From positions 1,134,001 to 1,198,000 of the forward strand of contig NZ_CP156082.1 of assembly GCF_039830145.1 (NCBI RefSeq): a stretch of 64,000 bases of DNA, read 5' to 3'. The DNA comes from Croceibacterium sp. TMG7-5b_MA50 (lineage in GTDB: Bacteria; Pseudomonadota; Alphaproteobacteria; Sphingomonadales; Sphingomonadaceae). The notes under the pieces are model-generated. The model was not told where the DNA came from. It saw only the letters and a program-made list of their open reading frames with translations, and did not search any database. This document shows positions 56,604 through 64,000 of the stretch, one piece after another (within the stretch, counting starts at the first letter, position 1; the number at the start of each line of letters is the position of its first letter). The translations under genes and the position numbers were made by a program.

Positions 56604-59182
56604 CAGCTATCCGCCTTTGCCTTCTTCGCCGCCGGCTTCTTGGCAGCAGCCTTCTTGGCCGGAGCCTTCTTCGCGGCGGTGGCCTTCTTCACCGGGGCTT
56701 TCTTCTTCTTGGCCGGAGCCTTGGCCGCGCGGTCGCGGATCAGGGTGATCGCCTGTTCCTCCGTCAGGTCCTCCGGCTTCACATCCTTGGGGATGGTGGC
56801 GTTGGTGGTGCCGTCGGTGACGTAGGGGCCGAAGCGGCCGGGCAGGACCTTCATCTCCGCGCCGCTGTCGGGATGCGCGCCGAATGCCTTGATCGGCTCC
56901 GCCTTGGTGCGCGCGCCACCCTTGCGATTGGCCGCTTCCGCCAGCAGGCTGACGGCGGCGTTCATGCCGGTCTCGAACACCTCGGCGGTGGAGGTCAGCC
57001 GGGCATACTTGCCGTCATGCACCAGGTAGGGACCATAGCGGCCGATACTGGCCTGGATATCCTTGCCGGTCTCCGGGTGCTGACCAACCGTGCGCGGCAG
57101 GCTGAGCAGCTTCAGCGCCCATTCCAGGTCGAAGTCGGGCAGATCCTTGGGGATGGAGGCGCGCTTCGCCTCCTTGCCCTCGCCAAGCTGGATATACGGG
57201 CCGAAGCGGCCGACCTTGCGTTCCACCGGCAGGCCCGTTTCGGGATCGTTGCCCAGTGTCTCGTCCTGCGCCTCCTCCCCATCGGCACCCGGCTGGCCAA
57301 AGCGGCGGCGGAAGGTGCATTCGGGGTAGTTGTTGCACGCGATGAAGGCGCCGAAGCGACCGCCGCGCAAGGACAGGCGACCGCCATCTCGCCCTTCGGC
57401 CACGCATTTGGGGCAGGTGCGCGGGTCGCCGCCATCGGCCTGCGGCGGGAACAGATAGTCGGACAGGAACTGGTCCAGTGCCTCCGTCACCTCGGACGGC
57501 TGGCGTTCCATGACCTCATCGCTCTTGGGCTTGAAGTCGCGCCAGAAGGCTTCCAGCACCGCCTTCCACTGGGCGCGGCCGCCGGACACGTCGTCCAGCT
57601 CCTCCTCCATCTCCGCCGTGAAGTCGTAGCCGACATAGCGGGGAAAGAAGCGTTCCAGGAACGCGGTCAGCAGGCGGCCGCTCTCCTCCGCGAAGAAGCG
57701 GTTCTTCTCCATGCGCACATAGGCCCGGTCTCGCAGCGTCTGGATGGTGCTGGCATAGGTGGACGGACGGCCGATGCCGAGCTCCTCCATCCGCTTCACC
57801 AGGCTCGCCTCGGCAAAGCGGGGCGGCGGCTGGGTGAAGTGCTGGGCGGCCTCGACCCCCTTCTTCACCGGGCTGTCGCCCTGGCGCATCAGCGGCAGCA
57901 GGCCTTCCGCCTCATCCTCGTCCTTGGCATCGCGGCCCTCCTCGTACACGGCCAGGAAGCCGGCGAACTTCACCACCTGACCGGTGGCGCGCAGCGCGTG
58001 GCGGCCGGTGGGATCGCGCAGGGTGACGCTGGTGCGTTCCAGGCTGGCGGCGGCCATCTGGCTTGCCATCGCACGCTTGAAGATGAGGTCGTACAGCCGC
58101 GCCTCGTCCCCGCTGCCGGCGCGATCCTTCACGAAGTCGGTCGGGCGGATCGCCTCGTGCGCTTCCTGCGCGTTCTTGGCCTTGGTCTGATACTGGCGCG
58201 GCTTTTCGGGCAGGTAGTGCCCGTCATAGCGGTCGGCGATGGCCTTGCGGCAGGCGCTGATCGCGCTGCCGTCCATCTGCACGCCGTCAGTCCGCATGTA
58301 GGTGATGTGGCCCGCCTCGTAGAGCGTTTGCGCCAGCCGCATCGTGTGCTGCGCGGAGAAGCCGAGCTTGCGCGCCGCCTCCTGCTGCAGGGTGCTGGTG
58401 GTGAACGGGGGCGCGGGGTTGCGCTTCAGCGGCTTGGTCTCGACCTCCTCCACCGTGAAGCGGCCCTGCTCGACCGCCGCCTTCGCGCGCTGCGCGGTGG
58501 CGCCGTCGCCGATGCTGAGGCGATCGAGCTTCTCGCCGTCGAACTGCACCAGCCGCGCCGGGAACTGTGTGCCGTCCTGTTCCAGTTGCGCGGTCACGGA
58601 CCAGTATTCCTGCGCCGTGAACGCCTCGATCTCGCGTTCCCGATCGACGATCAGGCGCAGCGCGACGGACTGGACGCGGCCGGCCGACTTGGCGCCGGGC
58701 AGCTTGCGCCACAGGACCGGCGACAGGGTGAAGCCAAACAGGTAATCGAGGGCGCGGCGCGCCAGATAGGCGTCGATCAGGTCGGTATCGAGCTGGCGCG
58801 GCGCCTTCATCGCCTCCGTCACGGCCTGCTTGGTAATGGCGTTGAAGGTCACCCGCTCGACATCATCGGGCAACGCCTTGCGCTTCTTCAGCAGTTCCAG
58901 GACGTGCCAGCTGATTGCCTCCCCTTCCCGGTCGGGGTCGGTGGCGAGGATCAGGCGGTCGCTCTTCTTCGCCGCGTCGGCGATGGCCTTCACCTGATCC
59001 TTGTTGCGCTTGTCGTCATAGATCTCCCAATCCATGGCGAAGCCTTCATCCGGGCGGACGCTGCCGTCCTTGCGCGGCAGGTCGCGGACATGGCCGTAGC
59101 TGGCGAGGACGCGGAAGTCCTTCCCCAGGTAGTTCTCGATGGTCTTGGCCTTGGCCGGCGATTCGACGATAACAAGCTGCAT
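56603..59182 (-). CDS. topA: DNA topoisomerase I (type IA)
   Basis: An 859-residue enzyme starting MQLVIVESPAKAKTIENYLG (Toprim). The nucleophilic Tyr is in ITYMRTDGV, and RPSTYASTIQTL lies further on. Topoisomerase zinc-finger-like repeats follow with PKCVAEGRDGGRLSLRGGRFG and CNNYPECTFRR. The tail is a lysine/alanine-rich run of AKKAPAKKA type, probably aiding DNA binding. It relaxes negative supercoils. It is divergent from the GNAT gene, and its stop overlaps the small gene that follows. Confidence 0.97.
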   Translation of the reverse strand: MQLVIVESPAKAKTIENYLGKDFRVLASYGHVRDLPRKDGSVRPDEGFAMDWEIYDDKRNKDQVKAIADAAKKSDRLILATDPDREGEAISWHVLELLKKRKALPDDVERVTFNAITKQAVTEAMKAPRQLDTDLIDAYLARRALDYLFGFTLSPVLWRKLPGAKSAGRVQSVALRLIVDREREIEAFTAQEYWSVTAQLEQDGTQFPARLVQFDGEKLDRLSIGDGATAQRAKAAVEQGRFTVEEVETKPLKRNPAPPFTTSTLQQEAARKLGFSAQHTMRLAQTLYEAGHITYMRTDGVQMDGSAISACRKAIADRYDGHYLPEKPRQYQTKAKNAQEAHEAIRPTDFVKDRAGSGDEARLYDLIFKRAMASQMAAASLERTSVTLRDPTGRHALRATGQVVKFAGFLAVYEEGRDAKDEDEAEGLLPLMRQGDSPVKKGVEAAQHFTQPPPRFAEASLVKRMEELGIGRPSTYASTIQTLRDRAYVRMEKNRFFAEESGRLLTAFLERFFPRYVGYDFTAEMEEELDDVSGGRAQWKAVLEAFWRDFKPKSDEVMERQPSEVTEALDQFLSDYLFPPQADGGDPRTCPKCVAEGRDGGRLSLRGGRFGAFIACNNYPECTFRRRFGQPGADGEEAQDETLGNDPETGLPVERKVGRFGPYIQLGEGKEAKRASIPKDLPDFDLEWALKLLSLPRTVGQHPETGKDIQASIGRYGPYLVHDGKYARLTSTAEVFETGMNAAVSLLAEAANRKGGARTKAEPIKAFGAHPDSGAEMKVLPGRFGPYVTDGTTNATIPKDVKPEDLTEEQAITLIRDRAAKAPAKKKKAPVKKATAAKKAPAKKAAAKKPAAKKAKADS

Positions 59183-59309
59183 GTGCGGGTTCAGGTAGGC
59201 TCTCTCGTGTGTACGCGCGAGGGTGGAAAGGCAGCGGGGGCGTCGTCAAGCCTCTTGCTGCGCCTGAATCGTTGCCCCGCGTGGCATCAGGCCCTATGCG
59301 CCCGCCGCC

Positions 59310-59828
59310 ATGGAAGCCGCCACCGCCCAGCTGATCCCCCTCGCCGATCACGACCCCATCGCTGTCGAAGCCCTGCTCGACCTGGTGTTCGGGGACGACC
59401 GCTTCGGACGAACGGCCTACGCCATCCGCGAAGGAACCGATTACCTGCCGGGCCTGAGCTACGCCGCGCTGGCGCCCGATGGCACGCTGGCGGGCACGAT
59501 CCAGGCGTTCCCGGTGGCGCTGACGGACGATAATGGCCGCGCGCATCCGTTGATCATGGTGGGGCCGGTGGCCGTCCACCCCGATCGTCGCGACCAGGGG
59601 TTCGGCCGGGCGTTGATGGCGGCGCAGACCAGTGCGATCGATCCGCGCGCGCCGTTGCCGCAGGTGCTGATCGGGGATCCTGGCTACTACAATCCATTCG
59701 GCTTCCACGCCGATTATACCGGCGGCTGGCGCTGCCCCGGCCCGTGGGAGGCGCACCGCCTGCTGCTGCGCGCCAGCAACCCCGCCGTGCTGCCCGCCAC
59801 GGGCATGCTGGGCCCTTGGCGCGGCTGA
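59310..59828 (+). CDS. GNAT family N-acetyltransferase
   Basis: A 172-residue protein with the acetyl-CoA-binding segment VAVHPDRRDQGFGRALM (R/QxxGxG/A) and a following YYNPFGFHADYTGGW strand, typical of the YhbS-like GNAT group. The acceptor is unknown. It is the first gene of a plus-strand set with DUF1285, a Nudix CoA pyrophosphatase and cca. The ATG at 59310 is divergent from topA. Confidence 0.88.
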   Translation: MEAATAQLIPLADHDPIAVEALLDLVFGDDRFGRTAYAIREGTDYLPGLSYAALAPDGTLAGTIQAFPVALTDDNGRAHPLIMVGPVAVHPDRRDQGFGRALMAAQTSAIDPRAPLPQVLIGDPGYYNPFGFHADYTGGWRCPGPWEAHRLLLRASNPAVLPATGMLGPWRG

Positions 59829-59851
59829 CGGGGCGTGGCAGGGATCGTGGC

Positions 59852-60370
59852 GTGACCGGCGCCGACGATCTCCTGCACCATGCCTCCCGCCCGCTGCCGC
59901 CGGTGGATCGGTGGCAGCCGGAGCAGAGCATCGACAGCCAGATGCGCATCGATGCTGCGGGGCGCTGGTTCTACCAGGGGTCGCCGATCGCACGTCCTGC
60001 GATGGTGCGGGCATTCTCCACGCTGCTGCTGCGTGACGGGGACGGCCAGCACTGGCTGATGACCCCGCAGTGCCGGCAGTCGATCGCGGTGGAGGATGCA
60101 GCCTTCGTCGCGGTGGATGTTACGCGGGAGGGGGAACGACTGATGTTCCGCCTGGCCACAGGTGAGACCGTCGCCGCCGGGCCGGACCATCCGTTGCGCG
60201 CCGCCGGGACCGAGGATGCGCCGGCGCTTTACCTTGCCGTCCGGCATGGGTGCGAGGCGCGTCTGGACCGGTCGACCTGGCTGCAATTGGCCGACTTGGC
60301 GGAGCAGGCGACGGACGGCAGCTTCCATGTCACGAGCGACGGCATGCGGTTCGCGCTGTCCCCCGCTTGA
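59852..60370 (+). CDS. DUF1285 domain-containing protein
   Basis: A 172-residue protein with the DUF1285 landmarks MRIDAAGRWFYQGSPIARP, FSTLLLRDGDG, AVEDAAFVAVDV, AGPDHPLRA and a C-terminal SDGMRFAL. The GTG at 59852 was chosen from the family length; GGGA lies nearby. The role is unknown, but the gene is commonly next to Nudix and cca in alphaproteobacteria, as here. Confidence 0.87.
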   Translation: MTGADDLLHHASRPLPPVDRWQPEQSIDSQMRIDAAGRWFYQGSPIARPAMVRAFSTLLLRDGDGQHWLMTPQCRQSIAVEDAAFVAVDVTREGERLMFRLATGETVAAGPDHPLRAAGTEDAPALYLAVRHGCEARLDRSTWLQLADLAEQATDGSFHVTSDGMRFALSPA

Positions 60371-60975
60371 CCCTGTTCGACCGCCTCACCGCCCTGTTCG
60401 ACGAAGGGCACGGGCTGACCCTGCCCGGTCTCGCCAGCGATGCCGACCTCGCGCCCGCAGAGTTGCGCCCGGCCGCGGTGCTGATCGCGGTGACCGAACG
60501 GGCCGAGCCCGGCGTGCTGCTGATCCATCGCCCGCGCACCATGCGCGCCCATGCCGGACAGGTTGCCTTCCCCGGCGGCAAGATCGATGCGGGCGAGAGC
60601 GCGACACAGGCCGCCTTGCGCGAGGCAGAGGAAGAGCTGGGCATCACGCCCGCAGCCGTGCGGCTGATCGGGGCGAGCGACCGCTTCGTGACGGCGACCG
60701 GCTATGACGTGACGCCGGTGCTCGCGACCGTGCCCGCCGACCTGCCGCTGCGGCCCAACCCGGCAGAGGTCAGCGCGTGGTTCGAGGCGCCGCTGCGTTT
60801 CCTGCTCGACCCCGCGAACCACGTGCAGCGCACCGGCGAGTGGCTGGGGCAGCGGCGCCAATATCTGGAGATCACGTGGCAGGATCATCGCATCTGGGGG
60901 ATCACCGCCGCGATCCTGTCCAACCTGTCGCGTCGCCTGCGCTGGCAGACGCTGTTCGACGGGGAAGTGCCATGA
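60367..60975 (+). CDS. CoA pyrophosphatase, Nudix family, TTG start
   Basis: A 202-residue Nudix hydrolase with the CoA motif RPAAVLIAVTE, HRPRTMRAHAGQVAFPGG, and the Nudix box GGKIDAGESATQAAL followed by REAEEELG. It likely cleaves coenzyme A and related dinucleotides to 4'-phosphopantetheine and ADP. It begins at TTG 60367, overlapping the DUF1285 stop (TTGA), and its stop overlaps the cca start. Confidence 0.9.
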   Translation: MTLFDRLTALFDEGHGLTLPGLASDADLAPAELRPAAVLIAVTERAEPGVLLIHRPRTMRAHAGQVAFPGGKIDAGESATQAALREAEEELGITPAAVRLIGASDRFVTATGYDVTPVLATVPADLPLRPNPAEVSAWFEAPLRFLLDPANHVQRTGEWLGQRRQYLEITWQDHRIWGITAAILSNLSRRLRWQTLFDGEVP

Positions 60976-62156
60976 CCCGCCTGCCCCCGGTCCCGTGGAC
61001 CGCGCGCGCCGACCTGGCGGAGCTGGTGGCGGCCCTCGGCCCCGGCAATCTGCGCTGGGTCGGCGGAGCGGTGCGCGACACGCTGCTGGGCCAGCCGGTG
61101 AAGGATGTGGATGCCGCGACCCCGCTGTTGCCGGAGGAGGTGCAGCACCGGCTGGCCGCGACAGGCCTGCGTTCGGTGCCCACGGGAATCGCGCACGGCA
61201 CGATCACTGCGGTGCTGGCGGAGGGCCCGGTGGAGGTGACCACCCTGCGGCGCGACGTCGCCACTGATGGCCGCCACGCGACCGTAGCTTTCGCGACCGA
61301 GTGGCGCGACGATGCGGCGCGGCGCGATTTCACCATCAATGCCCTTTACGCCGATCCCGTGACGCTGGAGATCAGCGACTATTTCGGCGGTCTGGCCGAC
61401 CTCGCCGACAGGCGTGTGCGCTTCATCGGTGATCCGGCGGAACGCATCCGCGAAGATCACCTGCGGATCCTGCGCTACTACCGCTTCCAGGCGCGTTTCG
61501 GGGCCGAGCTGGACCCGGCGGCCGAAGCGGCCTGCGCCGAGCTTGCCCCCACGCTGAAGGGCCTCAGCCGGGAGCGGGTCGCGGCCGAGCTGCTGAACCT
61601 GCTGGGCCTGTCCGATCCGGCATCGACGGTGGCCCGCATGGACAAGGCCGGCGTGCTGCCGATCGCGCTGCCCGAACGTACGCCAGACGGCATCTCCTTG
61701 CTGTCACAGGTTATCGCGTGGGAGCAGGCCCACGCCATCGCGCCCGATCCGCTACGGCGCCTTGCAGCCCTGCTGCCAGCGGATGTGCGGCTGGCCGACG
61801 GAGCGGCAGCGCGGCTCCGACTGTCCACGGCGCAACGCAAGCGGCTGTCGAAGGCGGCGGGACGCGGCGGCGACGATGCGATGGATGCGCGGGCATTGGC
61901 TTACCGGCTGGGCATGGCGGAGGCACTCGACCAGATGGCTCTCACCGGCGGCGACCCGGCGCCGATTGTCGGGTGGACGGTGCCTGCCTTCCCGCTGAAG
62001 GGCGGCGCGATCATCGCGCGCGGGATACAGGCCGGTCCGGACGTCGCCCGGATATTGCGGATGGCGGAGGATCGCTGGGTCGCGGAAGGCTTCCCCGACG
62101 CGGGTCGCGCAACACAATTGCTGGAAGCAAGCATCGCGGACGCGAAGATCGCGTGA
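60972..62156 (+). CDS. cca: CCA tRNA nucleotidyltransferase
   Basis: A 394-residue class II nucleotidyltransferase with LRWVGGAVRDTLLGQPVKDVD (GGxVRD and the catalytic DxD), RRDFTINALY, and IREDHLRILRYYRFQARFG. It adds or repairs the 3' CCA of tRNAs. It might also be a poly(A) polymerase paralogue, but the motifs fit the CCA enzyme. ATG 60972 overlaps the Nudix stop by four bases. Confidence 0.93.
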   Translation: MTRLPPVPWTARADLAELVAALGPGNLRWVGGAVRDTLLGQPVKDVDAATPLLPEEVQHRLAATGLRSVPTGIAHGTITAVLAEGPVEVTTLRRDVATDGRHATVAFATEWRDDAARRDFTINALYADPVTLEISDYFGGLADLADRRVRFIGDPAERIREDHLRILRYYRFQARFGAELDPAAEAACAELAPTLKGLSRERVAAELLNLLGLSDPASTVARMDKAGVLPIALPERTPDGISLLSQVIAWEQAHAIAPDPLRRLAALLPADVRLADGAAARLRLSTAQRKRLSKAAGRGGDDAMDARALAYRLGMAEALDQMALTGGDPAPIVGWTVPAFPLKGGAIIARGIQAGPDVARILRMAEDRWVAEGFPDAGRATQLLEASIADAKIA

Positions 62157-62363
62157 AATGCTGCAACGCAACCAACTCATCCGATCTGAGTAACAGCTGG
62201 ACGATAATGATTGGGCATATCGGCCCTTCATGCATTCTTTGACCGCAACGGGCTTTTCATGCGCAGCCGCGGCACCAGCCGGCGGCCGGTGCATTCAGAC
62301 CCGTGACCCGCATTGCCGCTGTTGCCGGCGGCGGCAGGTAAACGTTCAGATGGAGTAGATTTT

Positions 62364-62972
62364 ATGAACTTCAGGACCATTGCGATCGCCGCGGCTCTCG
62401 CCGGCAGCACGGCCCTTGCCCCCGCCGCCATGGCGCAGGCCACCGCACCCGCCGCCGGTGCCCCCGCGGCTGGTGCCACCGCCAGCACCGGTGTGACTGT
62501 CGGCGCGACCGTGTACGGACCGGACAGCACTGCCGTGGGCACCGTGGAAAAGGTTGAAGGCACCAATGTGGTCGTCAACACCGGCACGATGACCGCCACC
62601 CTGCCGTCCAGCGTGTTCGGCGCCAGCGAGAAGGGCCCGACGATCGGCTGGAACAAGGCTGACCTGGAGGCCGCGATCTCGGCCGAGACGCAGAAGACCG
62701 CCGCCGCGCTCGACACCAAGCTGATTGCCGGTGCCCAGCTGTTCACCGTCGACAATGTCGCGGTCGGCACCATCACCGAGGTGAAGCCTGACGGCATGGT
62801 CGTGGTCGACCACACCACCGCCGGCCCGATCCAGTTGCCCAAGGATCAAATGACGATTCAGGGTGAGAACCTGACCTTCTTGGCCACCGCGGCCGATCTG
62901 AACGCCGCCGTGTCGGCGCAGGCCGGCGCCGCTTCGACTGCGGCCACGCCGGCCACGGACGCGGTTAGCTGA
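62364..62972 (+). CDS. Exported protein with two PRC-barrel-like repeats
   Basis: A 202-residue protein with a signal peptide ending AMAQ. An Ala/Pro-rich linker precedes two similar segments: GATVYGPDSTAVGTVEKVEGTNVVVN (about residues 49-74) and AGAQLFTVDNVAVGTITEVKPDGMVVV (about 130-156). These look like PRC-barrel or related beta units duplicated in tandem. It is periplasmic and its function is unknown. The ATG at 62364 has GGAG fairly close upstream. A 207-base gap precedes it. Confidence 0.78.
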   Translation: MNFRTIAIAAALAGSTALAPAAMAQATAPAAGAPAAGATASTGVTVGATVYGPDSTAVGTVEKVEGTNVVVNTGTMTATLPSSVFGASEKGPTIGWNKADLEAAISAETQKTAAALDTKLIAGAQLFTVDNVAVGTITEVKPDGMVVVDHTTAGPIQLPKDQMTIQGENLTFLATAADLNAAVSAQAGAASTAATPATDAVS

Positions 62973-62997
62973 TCCAGCCAAGAGGCTGAGCAAGCGA

Positions 62998-63030
62998 GGG
63001 GCCGGGTCACCGAAGGGTGGCCCGGCCCTT
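62998..63030 (+). terminator. Hairpin after the PRC-barrel-like gene
   Basis: A very GC-rich stem (GGGGCCGGGTCACC with GGTGGCCCGGCCC) lies 25 bases after the stop and is followed by TTCTC. The T content is weak, so efficiency is uncertain. Confidence 0.6.
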
Positions 63031-63126
63031 CTCGCATCCGGGCAGCCGATCCGGCGCAAAGCGGTTGCCGACAGGGGCGGGCCGGCTATCGTGCATGAAT
63101 CTGCAACTTCCCGGCGTCTCCACCAC

Positions 63127-63996
63127 ATGCCAGATCGTCAAGTTACCGCCGGCACGATTGATCGGGTGATCGACAGCCACGTTCACCTATGGTCGCTCGG
63201 CAGCGAGTTCCACCAATGGCCCGAAGCTGATCTGCCGGCGATCCATCAGGATTTCAACGAGGCTTCGCTGGTTGACCTGCCGGACGAAGTCGGCGCCGTG
63301 ATCCTGGTTCAGGCACAGCCGGATATCCGCGAAACGGAGTGGCTGCTCTCGCTGGCAGAGCCGAACCCGCTGGTCGCCGGCGTGGTCGGCTGGCTGCCGC
63401 ATGATCCGGCGGAGGCCGCCGGCCATGTGCGCCAGGTGGCTGATCGGCCCAAGCTGGTGGGGTTCCGGCCCATGCTGCAGAACCTGCCCGACATCAACTG
63501 GCTGCTGGATGCCGCAATGGAGCCGGTGATTGCGGTCATGACCGAGCGCTCGCTCCGCTTCGATGCCCTGGTCCGCCCTACCCAGCTTGGCACGCTGCAC
63601 AGCTTCGCACGCGCTTTTCCCGGACTCCGGATCGTGATCGACCATGGTGCCAAGCCGGTGCTGGATGGGTCCACGCTTGATGGATGGCGCGAGGGGATGG
63701 CCCGGCTCGCCGACCTGCCCAACGTCTGGTGCAAGCTGTCGGGTCTCAGGACCGAGCAGCCGACAGGTGCCGCCGAAAGCGACCTGTTGCCCGTCATCGA
63801 GCATCTGCTCCGCCTGTTCCCCGGACGGCTGATGTGGGGCAGCGACTGGCCGGTCCTGCGCCTGGTCGGCGACGACTACCCGGACTGGCTGCATTTCGCG
63901 CACCGCGCCGTCACGAGCATGGCGCCGGCGCAGGTGCGCAGCATCTTCGCCGATGCGGCTGCGGCGTTCTACGGGGTGAACCGCGCTCCCGACTGA
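63127..63996 (+). CDS. Amidohydrolase family protein (fuconolactonase-like)
   Basis: A 289-residue TIM-barrel metal hydrolase with the N-terminal metal motif IDSHVHLWSLG, the middle VIDHGAKP and a late RLMWGSDWPVLRL (metal-binding Asp). These are the marks of the amidohydrolase-2 group that includes L-fuconolactonase and 2-pyrone-4,6-dicarboxylate hydrolase. The substrate is probably a sugar or aromatic lactone. The ATG at 63127 was chosen; one at 63091 would add 12 residues. The gene is complete. Confidence 0.87.
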   Translation: MPDRQVTAGTIDRVIDSHVHLWSLGSEFHQWPEADLPAIHQDFNEASLVDLPDEVGAVILVQAQPDIRETEWLLSLAEPNPLVAGVVGWLPHDPAEAAGHVRQVADRPKLVGFRPMLQNLPDINWLLDAAMEPVIAVMTERSLRFDALVRPTQLGTLHSFARAFPGLRIVIDHGAKPVLDGSTLDGWREGMARLADLPNVWCKLSGLRTEQPTGAAESDLLPVIEHLLRLFPGRLMWGSDWPVLRLVGDDYPDWLHFAHRAVTSMAPAQVRSIFADAAAAFYGVNRAPD

Positions 63997-64000
63997 GAGC

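Noticed and set aside
56873-59533. Long plus-strand open frame of 886 codons opposite topA
   Set aside because: topA on the other strand has full catalytic motifs, and this frame has no recognisable domain.

Overview
The window looks like chromosomal DNA of a high-GC alphaproteobacterium of the order Sphingomonadales (Sphingomonas, Novosphingobium, Erythrobacter and relatives). The reasons are the gene orders lepB-rnc-era and DUF1285-Nudix-cca, many TonB-dependent receptors, a FecI/FecR regulatory pair, a methionine synthase split into two genes, and pirin, GST and Flp-pilin genes typical of this group. This placement is inferred from protein content only. Coding density is high. I see 58 protein genes, two tRNAs (Ser-GGA and Arg-ACG), one cobalamin riboswitch and several hairpin terminators. 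There is no rRNA, CRISPR array, insertion sequence or prophage.

Layout. 1-3 kb: a zincin-type metallopeptidase, tRNA-Ser, a chromosomal APH(3')-type kinase, a ketopantoate-reductase-like enzyme and a ModE-like regulator. 3.1-12.3 kb (minus strand): a vitamin B12 block with cobO, then btuB under a cobalamin riboswitch, btuF, btuC, btuD, and the two halves of B12-dependent methionine synthase (metH), which follow a short ArsR-type palindrome. 12.4-16.5 kb: a formylglycine-generating enzyme, two pirins around a LysR regulator, and a small conserved protein. 16.8-27.1 kb: a TonB receptor, a 5'-nucleotidase lipoprotein, a minus-strand trio (phosphoribosyltransferase, LOG protein, SBF-like transporter), and a tricorn-type S41 protease. 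27.2-34.4 kb (minus strand): ECF sigma factor, FecR, STN-type TonB receptor and a large autotransporter, a plausible cell-surface signalling unit.

34.5-43 kb: GST, tRNA-Arg, a Nudix enzyme, two orphan Flp pilins, an M48 lipoprotein protease, hypothetical genes, and a tightly packed run of small membrane protein, 617-aa exported protein, xerD, accA and small exported protein. 43-51 kb: aroK-aroB, a single-domain GIY-YIG nuclease gene flanked by palindromic repeats, glutathione reductase, a DEAD-box helicase, an exported protein of unknown function and pgi. 51.4-54.6 kb: lepB-rnc-era and a small outer-membrane-type protein, each overlapping the next by a few bases. 54.6-64 kb: an MFS exporter, a patch of TTGACAC repeats, topA, GNAT-DUF1285-Nudix-cca, a tandem-repeat exported protein and an amidohydrolase.

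The signal that ordinary annotation explains least is the GIY-YIG gene at 44.8 kb and its inverted hairpin repeats. The repeats differ by a paired, compensatory base change, which suggests a REP/RAYT-like repeat system driven by a GIY-YIG protein. Other points worth a look are three likely non-ATG starts (CTG, CTG and ATC), the TTGACAC repeat patch, and the coupling of a FecIR-type receptor to an autotransporter.
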